From positions 1 through 64,000 of the forward strand of contig JANMHJ010000046.1 in NCBI GenBank assembly GCA_031375105.1: a stretch of 64,000 nucleotides of DNA, in the 5' to 3' direction. The notes beneath the pieces were generated by a model. It did not search any database, had not been told where the DNA came from, and saw only the letters and a list, made by a program, of their open reading frames with translations. The translations under genes and the position numbers were made by a program. Shown piece after piece: positions 36,611 through 44,732 of the stretch. Positions within the stretch are counted from its first letter, which is position 1. The number at the start of each line of letters is the position of its first letter. This DNA is from JANMDU01 sp031375105. GTDB lineage: Bacteria; Pseudomonadota; Gammaproteobacteria; Burkholderiales; Burkholderiaceae_C.

Positions 36611-37108
36611 ATGAATTCTGCAAACCTCTCGCATCCCAAATTTCGCATCGGCGAGGGCTGGGATACCCATCAGCTCGCGCCGGGCCGCAAACTCATCATT
36701 GGCGGCGTGGAGATAGAGTTTGACAAAGGCCTACTCGGCCATTCCGATGCCGATTTGCTCTGCCACGCCATCACCGATGCGCTGCTCGGCGCTGCTGCAT
36801 TGGGCGACATTGGCCGCCACTTTCCCGATACTGATCCTGCTTTCAAAGGCGCTGATTCCATCACGTTGCTGATCGAGGCCATGCGCCGCGTGCGCGAGGC
36901 GGGCTACACGCTGGGCAACTTGGATGCCACCGTGATCGCGCAAGCGCCAAAGCTAGCCCAATACATCCCCGCCATGGTCAGCCGCATCGCCCAGGCGCTT
37001 GCTGTGAGTGAGGGTCAAGTCAACATCAAAGCCAAGACCTACGAACACCTCGGCCCGGTGGGGCAAGGGCAGAGCATGGAAGCGCGTGCGGTGGTCTTGC
37101 TGTATTGA
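36611..37108 (+). CDS. ispF: 2-C-methyl-D-erythritol 2,4-cyclodiphosphate synthase IspF
   Basis: 165 residues from the ATG at 36611. It forms the cyclic diphosphate in the MEP pathway. The metal ligands and active site are present: RIGEGWDTHQL (Asp and His), GLLGHSDADLLCHAITDALLGAAALGDIGRHFPDTDP, and the closing TYEHLGPVGQGQSMEARAVVLL. Normal length. It follows the DUF2789 gene after 20 bp. Confidence 0.97.
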   Translation: MNSANLSHPKFRIGEGWDTHQLAPGRKLIIGGVEIEFDKGLLGHSDADLLCHAITDALLGAAALGDIGRHFPDTDPAFKGADSITLLIEAMRRVREAGYTLGNLDATVIAQAPKLAQYIPAMVSRIAQALAVSEGQVNIKAKTYEHLGPVGQGQSMEARAVVLLY

Positions 37109-37111
37109 ATC

Positions 37112-37160
37112 GCTATCATTTAAATAGCAATCTACGCTGATTCTGTCTCGGCTTGATGGC
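37112..37160 (+). repeat. Dispersed palindromic element, copy G (after ispF)
   Basis: Begins GCTATCATTTAAATAGCAAT, a good inverted repeat, then CTACGCTGATTCTG. The 3' half has diverged from the consensus. Confidence 0.5.
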
Positions 37161-37201
37161 AAAAGTCTTCTAAAGGTCGTGCGAAGACGTTGTATAAGCC
37201 T

Positions 37202-37621
37202 ATGCGCTACCTTGCACATTGCATTGTCCTCATCCGCCTGCTTTGGGCAGCGCCATGCTCCTTGCTCGGGCTGCTGATCAGCGTTGCCATACTGCTGGCG
37301 GGTGGAAAGATGCGCTGGGTCGGTGGTGCTCTGGAATGCTGCCTCGCGCAAGGCAGCGGCATCGCCCATTGGCTGCAGCGCCAGCAGCCGTTTGCCGCGC
37401 TCACGCTCGGGCATGTCGTGATCGCGTTGCAGGCTGAAGATTTGCAGCGCTGGCGGCGGCATGAGCGTGTGCATGTGCGGCAGTTTGAGCGCTGGGGCGC
37501 GCTGATGCTGCTGGCTTACCCGGCGGCAAGCGCGTGGGCTTGGTGGCAGGGGGAAGATCCGTATTTTGCCAACTGCTTTGAACGGGAAGCTTATCTGGCA
37601 GAGGCTATCGTAGAAGTTTGA
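37202..37621 (+). CDS. Small membrane protein with an HExxH motif
   Basis: 139 residues from the ATG at 37202 (a TTG at 37190 is the alternative). A hydrophobic N-terminus (about 5-35) and a second hydrophobic patch (GALMLLAYPAASAWAWW, about 100-115) flank ALTLGHVVIAL and WRRHERVHVRQFERWG. HERVH is the zinc-metalloprotease HExxH pattern, with a further conserved-looking CFEREAYLAE (Glu) downstream. I do not recognise a named family. It may be a small membrane-bound peptidase or only a structural zinc site. Stand-alone. Confidence 0.6.
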   Translation: MRYLAHCIVLIRLLWAAPCSLLGLLISVAILLAGGKMRWVGGALECCLAQGSGIAHWLQRQQPFAALTLGHVVIALQAEDLQRWRRHERVHVRQFERWGALMLLAYPAASAWAWWQGEDPYFANCFEREAYLAEAIVEV

Positions 37622-37633
37622 ACACTCCTGATT

Positions 37634-37690
37634 CAATAGCACTGTGCGCTTATTCTATAAGGGCTAGAGGCCAAAAAGAGCCTCAAAATA
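37634..37690 (+). repeat. Dispersed palindromic element, copy H
   Basis: AATAGCACTGTGCGCTTATT, CTATAAGGGCTAGAGGCC, AAAAAGAGCCTC. The left arm of the inverted repeat is missing. This form (GCGCTTATTCTATAAGGGCTAGAGGCC-like) is the one I associate with Comamonadaceae genomes. Confidence 0.75.
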
Positions 37691-37838
37691 TTCAAAAAAC
37701 ACTTGCAAATCATTCTTTCGCAGGCATCGCCATCCCGCCCAGCATCAGTTCTCCATCGTCAGTCGTCCCATCGCTGCCAATCGGCGATTTTTCATGGCCC
37801 CCGTCCAATTGATGAAACCACCGTGGCCTAGGTGCAAG

Positions 37839-38444
37839 CTAGCGGGCCTTCGCGGCAGCCAGTTTTTGAATTTGCGCTGGTGTGCCGGACCACACTTCAA
37901 AAAAGCCGTCACGCTGCTTGTTTTGCAACCAGGTTTCCCAACGCGTATTGGCCAGTGCGGGGTCGGTGATGGCTGCTGCGAGGCTGTCTTGTTCGATGCC
38001 CATGGATAAGCTGCCGCCGCCTTTGCCATTGGGCAGATTTTTGGCTTTCAAGATCACGCTTTGCACACGTCGCAGCTCAGCTTGGGTAGCCGGGGGCAGG
38101 GTGTAGATCAGCCAGCGGCGGCCCGCGCTGGGGGCTTCGAGGCCCAGGGTGGAAGCGGAGCTAACAGCCAACTGGAGGGGCAGTTTTTTGTCGATGGCTT
38201 CGAAGGCGCTGGGATCGCGCGGTTTCATTTGCACGATCAACAGTGGCACCACGTTTGCAGGCGGCGCCAGCCGGCCGTCCACTTGCAATGCCACCATGAG
38301 CTCCGCAGGATTGGCCTCGAGCAGCTCGTTTTGCATTTGCACCAAGCGCGGGATAGAGCGCAGGGGCACGCCGCCGCAGGCGACCAGCCCCAGACAGAGC
38401 GTGACCAAAGCAACGGAAAAAAATAAAGAGAGACTTTTTTTCAT
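37839..38444 (-). CDS. Uncharacterised lipoprotein
   Basis: 201 residues. The signal MKKSLSLFFSVALVTLCLGLVAC has Cys23 as the lipidation site. The mature protein has no motif I can name; LQVDGRLAPPANVVPLLIVQM and RRWLIYTLPPATQAELRRVQ look like a folded alpha/beta domain. Predicted envelope lipoprotein. After its TAG stop the same frame stays open for another 42 codons, to a TGA at 37710 (see findings). Confidence 0.65.
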   Translation of the reverse strand: MKKSLSLFFSVALVTLCLGLVACGGVPLRSIPRLVQMQNELLEANPAELMVALQVDGRLAPPANVVPLLIVQMKPRDPSAFEAIDKKLPLQLAVSSASTLGLEAPSAGRRWLIYTLPPATQAELRRVQSVILKAKNLPNGKGGGSLSMGIEQDSLAAAITDPALANTRWETWLQNKQRDGFFEVWSGTPAQIQKLAAAKAR

Positions 38445-38532
38445 GGGAATTAAATATTGTTTGTTAATGCGAAATTATTGTATTACAATAATTAAATGTC
38501 AAGCCCCATGCATTGAAACCAAGGAGTCACCG

Positions 38533-39102
38533 ATGCTTTCTAAAGCCCCTTCAACCGCCGCAGCCGACCCGCTGCAACGTATCCGCCGTATCAGCCAAGC
38601 GATGGTCTGGGCTTGCTGGGCGATGGTGATCTTGCTGCCTATCGCGCTGGTGTATTACTGGGCCATCACGAACGCGCCTGACTTGGCAACGCAATACGGC
38701 AACTTGCGAGCCAATGCCATTCTTGCGCCCCTGCAGACCTGGCAGCGCGTGGCCGCAGCGGCCGTCACTGCAATACCGCTTGTGCTTCTGCTGATGGGCG
38801 TGTGGCAAGCCAAGCGCTGCTTTGCGCAGTTTGCCGCGGGCCAGCTTTTTAGTGCGCAGGCCACCGGGCATTTGCGCCGCTTTGCTGGCTGGATGGCCGC
38901 TGCGGCTTTGGCTGCGATCGTCGCGGGTGCCGTCACCTCGGTGCTGCTCACGCTGCAAAATCCGCCGGGCATGCGCCAACTGGCGGTGGGCATCAGTTCA
39001 ACCCATGTGTTTAGCTTTTTCTTTGCCGCGCTCGTCTGGCTGATGGCCGATGTGATGAGCCAAGCCCAGGCGCTGGCTGAAGAGAACGCGCATTTTGTTT
39101 GA
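38533..39102 (+). CDS. DUF2975 membrane protein
   Basis: 189 residues from an ATG with AAGGAG 6 bases upstream (the open frame starts earlier but over an antisense region). Four membrane helices (about 25-48, 74-96, 120-145, 155-175) with the family stretch CFAQFAAGQLFSAQATGHLRRFAGW. DUF2975 proteins regularly sit next to a small XRE regulator, as here. Function unknown. Confidence 0.85.
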   Translation: MLSKAPSTAAADPLQRIRRISQAMVWACWAMVILLPIALVYYWAITNAPDLATQYGNLRANAILAPLQTWQRVAAAAVTAIPLVLLLMGVWQAKRCFAQFAAGQLFSAQATGHLRRFAGWMAAAALAAIVAGAVTSVLLTLQNPPGMRQLAVGISSTHVFSFFFAALVWLMADVMSQAQALAEENAHFV

Positions 39103-39117
39103 GCGAATGTCTGCACC

Positions 39118-39342
39118 ATGCCCATCGTCGTTCAACTAGATATCATGCTCGCGCGGCGCAAGGTCAAGTCCAAAGATTTGGCTGAGCACGTGGGCATTAC
39201 CGAGGCCAATATGTCTTTGCTGAAACAAGGCAAAGTCAAAGGCGTGCGCTTTGACACCCTCGAGAAAATCTGCGCTTATCTGCAATGCCAGCCCGCAGAT
39301 ATTTTGGTGTATGAGGCCGAACCTACGAATGCTGGGGTTTGA
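39118..39342 (+). CDS. Small XRE-type helix-turn-helix regulator (partner of the DUF2975 gene)
   Basis: 74 residues, almost entirely the helix-turn-helix: LDIMLARRKVKSKDLAEHVGITEANMSLLKQGKVKGVRFDTLEKICAYLQCQPADIL, the YozG-like type. It begins 15 bp after the DUF2975 gene and most likely regulates that two-gene operon. Confidence 0.9.
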   Translation: MPIVVQLDIMLARRKVKSKDLAEHVGITEANMSLLKQGKVKGVRFDTLEKICAYLQCQPADILVYEAEPTNAGV

Positions 39343-39400
39343 GATGTTTGCACCGCTCCGTAAGGGCGGTGATGCGCAGATGAAACAGCGTAAATTGATT

Positions 39401-39462
39401 ACTATTTTTTTGATAGCAACTTACGCAGTATTTATGACGGCTAGAGCCCTAAAAGGCTTAAA
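39401..39462 (+). repeat. Dispersed palindromic element, copy I (between the XRE gene and fabI)
   Basis: ACTATTTTTTTGATAGCAAC, TTACGCAGTATTTATGACGG, CTAGAGCCCTAAAAGGCTTA. A near-complete copy lying 3 bases beyond the fabI stop, so it may double as a transcript end. Confidence 0.8.
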
Positions 39463-39464
39463 AA

Positions 39465-40265
39465 TCAGCCCGCAGCAGGCTCTGCAATCCCACCCACCAC
39501 ATTGCTAAAACCGCCGTCCACATAGGTGATCTCGGCGCTCACGCCTGCGGCTAAATCGCTCAGCAAGAAAGCGGCCACATTGCCTACGTCGTCAATCGTC
39601 ACGTTGCGGCGAATCGGGGAGTTTTCCGCCACCACACTGAGAATCTTGCCAAAGCCCTTGATGCCGCTGGCGGCCAGGGTTTTGATGGGGCCGGCGCTGA
39701 TGCCATTGGCGCGCAGGCCGCGATTCTTTGCGCCCAACGATTCCGCCAAATAGCGCACGCTCGCCTCCAAAGAAGCCTTGGCCAAGCCCATGGTGTTGTA
39801 GTTGGGCACCACGCGCTCGGCGCCCAGATAGGTGAGCGTGAGCACAGAAGATTTATCGTTCAGCATCGGCAGGCAGGCCTTGGCCATCGCCGGGAAGCTG
39901 TAGGCCGAAATGTCATGCGCAATTTTGTAGCCCTCGCGCGAGAGGCCATCTAGAAAGTCGCCCGCAATCGCCTCGCGCGGCGCAAAGCCAATCGCATGCA
40001 CAAAACCGTCAAACTTCGGCCAAGTTTGCGAGAGATCCGCAAACATCTTGGCAATCTGCTCATCTGAGCCCACGTCGCAATCAAAAATCAGCTTCGAGCC
40101 AAAATCCGCCGCAAACTCCGTGATCCGATCCTTAAACCGCTCCCCCACATAAGAAAACGCCAACTCCGCCCCCTCGCGGTGACAGGCCTTGGCAATGCCA
40201 TAAGCAATCGAGCGGTTCGATAAAACGCCGGTGATCAGTAATTTTTTGCCAGTCAGAAAACCCAT
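39465..40265 (-). CDS. fabI: Enoyl-[acyl-carrier-protein] reductase FabI
   Basis: 266 residues from the ATG at 40265, with AGAGG 8 bases upstream (the frame is open further upstream). It performs the NADH-dependent last step of each fatty acid elongation cycle and is the triclosan target. Seen are GFLTGKKLLITGVLSNRSIAYGIAKA, FDGFVHAIGFAPREAIAGDFLDG and the catalytic Tyr-x6-Lys in YNTMGLAKASLEASVRYLA. Complete. Confidence 0.96.
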   Translation of the reverse strand: MGFLTGKKLLITGVLSNRSIAYGIAKACHREGAELAFSYVGERFKDRITEFAADFGSKLIFDCDVGSDEQIAKMFADLSQTWPKFDGFVHAIGFAPREAIAGDFLDGLSREGYKIAHDISAYSFPAMAKACLPMLNDKSSVLTLTYLGAERVVPNYNTMGLAKASLEASVRYLAESLGAKNRGLRANGISAGPIKTLAASGIKGFGKILSVVAENSPIRRNVTIDDVGNVAAFLLSDLAAGVSAEITYVDGGFSNVVGGIAEPAAG

Positions 40266-40374
40266 GGTGTGCCTCTTTGTTCGTGTCAGTTGCAATGTGG
40301 CCGGAATTGTCGCATGCACAGCAGGGCCTAGGAGATGTGAAACTTTGTGCATAGAATCAGCCAAGGAGACCGAT

Positions 40375-40587
40375 TTGACGCCAGAAGCCCGCGCCCGACA
40401 AAGTATCGATGCGCTGGTTGTTGCAGCGGGTTGAGCTGTACGGGTTTGGAAAGCCGGCATTATTTACACGTCGGGCGAAGCAGTTCGTGGTGTGGACGTC
40501 CGAGAATTTCAGCGTAAAGTTGCTCAAGGCTGGCGAGTTCTCTCCTTGGTAAGTCAAAATAGGCGAATTACATCAATCGAGCACTGA
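40375..40587 (+). pseudogene. Stub resembling the 5' end of a type I restriction HsdR gene
   Basis: An AAGGAG at 40363-40368 and a TTG at 40375 open a frame reading TPEARARQSIDALVVAAG, which is how many HsdR (type I restriction R subunit) proteins begin; the next residue there is Trp. Here a TGA stands at 40432. The same frame then continues AVRVWKAG...GVDVREFQ to a stop at 40585-40587. The rest of an HsdR gene is absent and the ATPase gene starts 4 bases later. It could also be a short translated leader. Family similarity is limited to about 20 residues. Confidence 0.4.
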
Positions 40588-40590
40588 TTC

Positions 40591-42402
40591 ATGCGGCTAC
40601 TGCACTACCTTGAAATCGAAAACTTCAAACGCTTTGGTGAAAAGCAGCGCATAGAGCTTGACCACCCCGCGGTGCTGATTGGTCCGAACAACTGCGGCAA
40701 GACCAGTGCAATTCAGGCGCTGGCGTTGTGGTCCCAAGCTGTCAAGACTTGGTTTGATGTTCGCCAAGACTCAACCGCTAAAGAACGAACCGCGACGGCA
40801 CTCAACCGTCTCAACATCGTTGCCGTTCCTGTGCAGCGCACACGCTTCTTTTGGCACAACACCAACGTACGTGCTGGAACCAAAGACATTGCACTCGTTA
40901 TTACTGTGGGTATAGAGTTTCAGGGGCAGGTGATTGCTCTGCCGATGCGTTTTCGTAATCAGGGGGATGAGCTTGTGTATTGCTCTCCCGACGACTCCGT
41001 TGTCGGTAATTTGGAATTCCTTAAATATGCAGCTCACATTAGCGTAGAGCTTCTGTATCCGATGTCAGGGTTGGAAACTGAAGAGCCCATCTTACAGCCG
41101 GGTCGAATAGATGTGCTTTTGGGACAGGGTCAAACAGCGCAAGTGTTGCGCAACCTTTGTCTTATGGTTGCGAAGGACACACCGGACGATTGGGCTGCGA
41201 TCGTTAAGTTGATGAAGCGCTTGTTTAACGTGACGCTAGAAGCGCCGCAAGAAACCACACGCGGAGCAATTGAGATGCGTTACAAGCAGGCGGGTGTTCG
41301 TGAGGCGTTAGATGTTTCCTCAAGTGGGCGCGGGTTTCAGCAGATGTTGTTGATATTTGCGTACTTGTATTCTCACAAACGCAGCGTGCTGCTGGTGGAT
41401 GAACCAGACGCGCATTTAGAAATACTGCGCCAAAAGCAGGTGTATGTATTGCTTCGGGATATCGCAGCACAAAATCAATCGCAAGTGGTGATGGTGTCGC
41501 ACTCTGAAGTTATTTTGGATGAGGCGCTTGACAACAATTTGACGTTACTCTTGGATGGCAAGGCCGATGACTTGGCGCGCAAGACTGATATCCGCAACAG
41601 CCTCAAACACTTTGGAGCCGAGCATTACATCAAGGCTCGCGAGCGAGGCTACGTTCTATATGTTGAAGGCGGCACTGACGTGGATATGCTGCGCGCTCTG
41701 GCGGAGCAGTTAAGGCACCCGGTGGCTAAAGTATGGGACGAGCGGATCAACTCTTTTTACGTTCAAAACAATTACCCCGACAAATCACTGGATAGCGAAC
41801 TAGAGCGTGTTGAAGGTGGTTTTGGAGTCACGCCTCGCGAGCACTTTAGAGGGCTTGGTAACTTGCTCCCTGACTTAAAGGGGTTGGCGATTTTAGATAA
41901 CGATGGGCGCGATCGTCAAGGCAGCATAGAGGGAAATTTGCAGCTGACCTATTGGAAACGCTATGAAGCCGAAAACTACTTTGTAACCCCGGATATTTTA
42001 AAGCGATATGCTCTTGGGCAATATGCAGAGATGGACTTATTTGGCAACCATCAAGCAGAAATTGATGAGGTACTAAATGCTTTGCTTCTTGAACAGGTAT
42101 TTGACGGCGTGGCCGCCGATTTTGACGCCTGGAGTCAATCGCCGCCAGAAGCTGTGCGGATTGTTTGGGAAGCCAAGACCCAGCGGGTCAAGCTTAGTAT
42201 GTTTGCCGAAGAGTTTTTTCGACGTCTATCTGTAATCGTGGGCGGTAGCATGCTATTGAAGAAGGGTGAGCTTCATCGCCTAGTCGCAATGGTAGACGCC
42301 AAAACAGTTGCCGCAGAAGTAGTGCAAAAGCTTGACTTGCTCTACGCGCTCTTTCAATCCGCAAGTGAATCGCAATCGGCCAGTCAGCCCGCTATTTCAT
42401 AA
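40591..42402 (+). CDS. OLD-family ATPase with TOPRIM nuclease domain
   Basis: 603 residues. SMC/ABC-type ATPase: Walker A LIGPNNCGKTS (31-39), signature SSSGRGFQQM (about 245), Walker B VLLVDEPDAHL (about 266) and switch MVSHSEVIL (about 302). The TOPRIM part has the Glu in YVEGGTDVDML (about 355) and the Asp pair in LAILDNDGRD (about 432). This is the layout of OLD (overcoming lysogenization defect) nucleases, the family that includes Gabija GajA. There is no UvrD-like GajB next to it; a GIY-YIG gene follows after 40 bp. Likely phage or plasmid defence, by inference. Confidence 0.8.
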   Translation: MRLLHYLEIENFKRFGEKQRIELDHPAVLIGPNNCGKTSAIQALALWSQAVKTWFDVRQDSTAKERTATALNRLNIVAVPVQRTRFFWHNTNVRAGTKDIALVITVGIEFQGQVIALPMRFRNQGDELVYCSPDDSVVGNLEFLKYAAHISVELLYPMSGLETEEPILQPGRIDVLLGQGQTAQVLRNLCLMVAKDTPDDWAAIVKLMKRLFNVTLEAPQETTRGAIEMRYKQAGVREALDVSSSGRGFQQMLLIFAYLYSHKRSVLLVDEPDAHLEILRQKQVYVLLRDIAAQNQSQVVMVSHSEVILDEALDNNLTLLLDGKADDLARKTDIRNSLKHFGAEHYIKARERGYVLYVEGGTDVDMLRALAEQLRHPVAKVWDERINSFYVQNNYPDKSLDSELERVEGGFGVTPREHFRGLGNLLPDLKGLAILDNDGRDRQGSIEGNLQLTYWKRYEAENYFVTPDILKRYALGQYAEMDLFGNHQAEIDEVLNALLLEQVFDGVAADFDAWSQSPPEAVRIVWEAKTQRVKLSMFAEEFFRRLSVIVGGSMLLKKGELHRLVAMVDAKTVAAEVVQKLDLLYALFQSASESQSASQPAIS

Positions 42403-42442
42403 AAACTAGCCTACCACCGCTCTTGCCAACTCAGTTGCGGAC

Positions 42443-43330
42443 ATGCGGTTCAAGCAAGCAATGCAAACCCCCTTTTCCCTTCGCATCTTCGTAGCCGATG
42501 GTGACCCCGACGGTCTGCGCATCGTTGATAAATCCAACTGGATCGGCAAGGCGCTGGTGTTCCCGCGTGCGCTGCTGCCGCAGGTCAAGGCGCGGCCCGA
42601 GCTGGTGCAGACGGGCGTTTACCTGCTGCTGGGGCCGCGCCCGGATGGCGAGGGCGACATGCTCTACGTGGGCGAGGGCGACCCGATCCGCCCCCGGCTG
42701 GAGAGCCACTATGCGCAAAAAGACTTCTGGACCCGCGCCATTGGCTTCACCACCACCACGGCCGGTCAGCTCAACAAGGCGCATGTGCAGTTTCTGGAAT
42801 CGCGCCTCATCGGCTTGGCTCGCGCCGCCAAGCGCATGCCGCTAGACAACGCCAATCAACCCGCCGAGCCCAGCTTGAGCGAGGCGGACCGGGCCGACAT
42901 GGAAGTCTTTTTGGCCCACATGCTGGGCATGCTGCCGGTGCTGGGTGTGCATGCGTTTGAGCAAGCGCCCAAGGCCCCCGCCGCCAAGGCAGGCCCGGTG
43001 CTCAGTTGCAAAGGCAAGGGCGTGCAGGCCATGGGCTATGAGGCGAGCCAAGGCTTTGTGGTGAGGGCGGGTTCGCAGGCGGTGACGGACACCGCGCCCA
43101 GCATGGCGCAGCATGTGCGCGGGATGTTTGACCTGCGGCAGGAGCTGATCAGCAATGGCGTGCTGGCCATGCAGGGCGGGCTTTACCAATTCACGCAGGA
43201 TTACAGCTTCAGCTCCCCCAGCACGGCGGCAGCCGTCGTGCTCGGCCGCAGCGCCAATGGGCGGGTCGAATGGAAGGCAGCAGATGGGCGCACGCTGAAG
43301 GAGATTCAGGAGGCAGAGGCGGGGCAGTAG
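42443..43330 (+). CDS. GIY-YIG nuclease-like protein with C-terminal DUF4357
   Basis: 295 residues (or from the Met at codon 7, where the fold begins FSLRIFVADGDPDGLRIVDKSNWIGKA). The GIY-YIG core is TGVYLLLGPRPDGEGDMLYVGEGDPIRPRLESH (about 57-90), with VQFLESRLI giving the acidic catalytic residue. The C-terminus (about 235-290) SSPSTAAAVVLGRSANGRVEWK is the DUF4357 signature, often found with restriction or defence genes. 40 bp after the OLD-type gene on the same strand, so probably a two-gene operon. Confidence 0.8.
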   Translation: MRFKQAMQTPFSLRIFVADGDPDGLRIVDKSNWIGKALVFPRALLPQVKARPELVQTGVYLLLGPRPDGEGDMLYVGEGDPIRPRLESHYAQKDFWTRAIGFTTTTAGQLNKAHVQFLESRLIGLARAAKRMPLDNANQPAEPSLSEADRADMEVFLAHMLGMLPVLGVHAFEQAPKAPAAKAGPVLSCKGKGVQAMGYEASQGFVVRAGSQAVTDTAPSMAQHVRGMFDLRQELISNGVLAMQGGLYQFTQDYSFSSPSTAAAVVLGRSANGRVEWKAADGRTLKEIQEAEAGQ

Positions 43331-43354
43331 CTGCCGGGCTGCTTGAAGTCGCAA

Positions 43355-43425
43355 GCTATCGCTTCAGTTTTGATAGCACTCTGCGCAGTATCTATGCCGG
43401 GCGGACGCCGATTTGGCCTGAAAAA
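43355..43425 (+). repeat. Dispersed palindromic element, copy J
   Basis: GCTATCGCTTCAGTTTTGATAGC, then ACTCTGCGCAGTATCTATGC, CGGGCGGACGCCGATTTGG. A full copy in the gap between the GIY-YIG gene and the XRE gene. Confidence 0.8.
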
Positions 43426-43485
43426 CGAGATAGAAATCTGCCTTAATGCATGGATATATAATCAGGCATCACTTGCTGGAGTGAA

Positions 43486-43824
43486 ATGAATATGCAATGC
43501 AAACCTCTTTTTGGCGATTTGATTGCGGCTGATGATGGACTGGCCGAAGAGCTCAAAGCCGTGGATGGGGCGGCGGATTTGACGCTGCTGCTGCACCACG
43601 CAGGCAAGACCCGCGCTGATCTGGCTCGCGCCCTAGGCTGGAGCCGTTGGCGGGTGACGCAGGTGTTGTCTGGTCAGGAGAATTTGACTGTGCAGACGAT
43701 TGCAGCGGTGTCCAAAGCTTTGGGCTTTGCCTTTGATGTGGCGTTTCGCAAGGCAGGCGCTTTGGCTGTTGCACAGCCTTGGGATGCCTCGGATTCGAAA
43801 AGCTTTGGCGCATTCAAGGGTTAA
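43486..43824 (+). CDS. XRE-family helix-turn-helix regulator
   Basis: 112 residues; GGAG at 43478-43481 fits either the ATG at 43486 or that at 43492. The helix-turn-helix is TRADLARALGWSRWRVTQVLSGQENLTVQTIAAVSKALGF (about 45-84). It resembles antitoxin-type regulators such as HigA. It stands 94 bp before the Fic gene with its own promoter region, and no obvious toxin overlaps it. A link to the Fic gene is possible but not shown. Confidence 0.8.
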   Translation: MNMQCKPLFGDLIAADDGLAEELKAVDGAADLTLLLHHAGKTRADLARALGWSRWRVTQVLSGQENLTVQTIAAVSKALGFAFDVAFRKAGALAVAQPWDASDSKSFGAFKG

Positions 43825-43918
43825 GCGCGTTGGGTTCGTTCAAGTCGCTTGATACGCTTATCACACGTGAATCCGGAAATCTGTAAAAATCCTATAAAAA
43901 TCAATTACTTACTATCAC

Positions 43919-44572
43919 ATGGCAACCAATCGCTATCAAGCCACTGGGGTTGAGGTGGAGTTTGAACCTGGCTCTCGCGGGCGCGTGCTGCGCAATTTGC
44001 TGGGCATCACTCGTGTGCGCGACATGAATTTGGCGGAATCGCAGGCGCTGGAGATTGCGCAAGATTTGGCGCTGGACAGGTTTGATGCCGATCATTACTT
44101 CACAGCGCAAGATATTTGTGATTTGCACACCTTGTGGCTTGGCCCGATTTACCCGTGGGCGGGTGAATACCGATCGGTGGATATTGGCAAAGGCGGTTTC
44201 CAGTTTGCGCATGCTCGCCTCATTCCTGGGCTAATGGCGCAGATTGAGCAAGGTGCGCTGCGAATTCACACGCCTTGCCGCGTGGGCGACGATTCTGCAT
44301 TGGCGCTGGCTTTGGCAGAAGTTCATGCAGAGCTGGTCTTGGTGCACCCGTTTCGCGAAGGCAACGGGCGATTGGCGCGTTTGCTGGCGCTGCTGATGGC
44401 CTTGCAGGCAGGCCTGCCGCCGCTAGATTTCAGCCCGATGCTGGGACGCGGGCGGCGAATTTACATTGGCGGCATCCATGCCGCGATGGGGCGAGACTAT
44501 CGGCCTCTGGCCGCCGTGTTCGAGAAAATTATCGTGCGCTCGAAGCGGCGCGCTGCTGCCAATAAGCGATAA
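43919..44572 (+). CDS. Fic-domain protein (likely AMP-transferase toxin)
   Basis: 217 residues. The catalytic loop HPFREGNGRLAR is at 143-154, with catalytic His143 and phosphate-binding Arg residues, matching the canonical HPFx(D/E)GNGRxxR exactly, so it should be active. The flap region IYPWAGEYRSVDIGKGGFQFAHA (about 78-100) is typical of Fic/Doc. There is no (S/T)xxxE(G/N) inhibitory motif at either end, so it should need a separate inhibitor (class I). The overlapping minus-strand gene at 44529-44732 carries just that motif. No clear Shine-Dalgarno is seen. Confidence 0.88.
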   Translation: MATNRYQATGVEVEFEPGSRGRVLRNLLGITRVRDMNLAESQALEIAQDLALDRFDADHYFTAQDICDLHTLWLGPIYPWAGEYRSVDIGKGGFQFAHARLIPGLMAQIEQGALRIHTPCRVGDDSALALALAEVHAELVLVHPFREGNGRLARLLALLMALQAGLPPLDFSPMLGRGRRIYIGGIHAAMGRDYRPLAAVFEKIIVRSKRRAAANKR

Positions 44573-44732
44573 AGCTTTTCTGGGTGGCAGGCGCTTGAGT
44601 GCCAGTTTGCACCGCAAACGGAGCGCGAATGCCTTCCACCGCAGATGAGGTTTTTGCAGAAACCCTGAGCGCAGCCTTGCGCAAAGCTGTGGTGCGGCTT
44701 TGGAGGTATGGGTTGGAGTTTTTCAGGCTCAT
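44529..44732 (-). CDS. Small protein with a Fic-inhibitory motif, convergent with the Fic gene
   Basis: 67 residues: LRKAALRVSAKTSSAVEG (17-34) followed by IRAPFA. Residues 29-34 (SSAVEG) fit (S/T)xxxE(G/N), the motif whose Glu blocks ATP binding in Fic proteins and which in class I systems lies on a separate small antitoxin such as VbhA. It is on the opposite strand and its 3' end overlaps the 3' end of the Fic gene by 44 bp. Known class I antitoxins are encoded upstream on the same strand, so this arrangement would be unusual. Could still be an unrelated small protein. Confidence 0.5.
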   Translation of the reverse strand: MSLKNSNPYLQSRTTALRKAALRVSAKTSSAVEGIRAPFAVQTGTQAPATQKSFIAYWQQRAASSAR

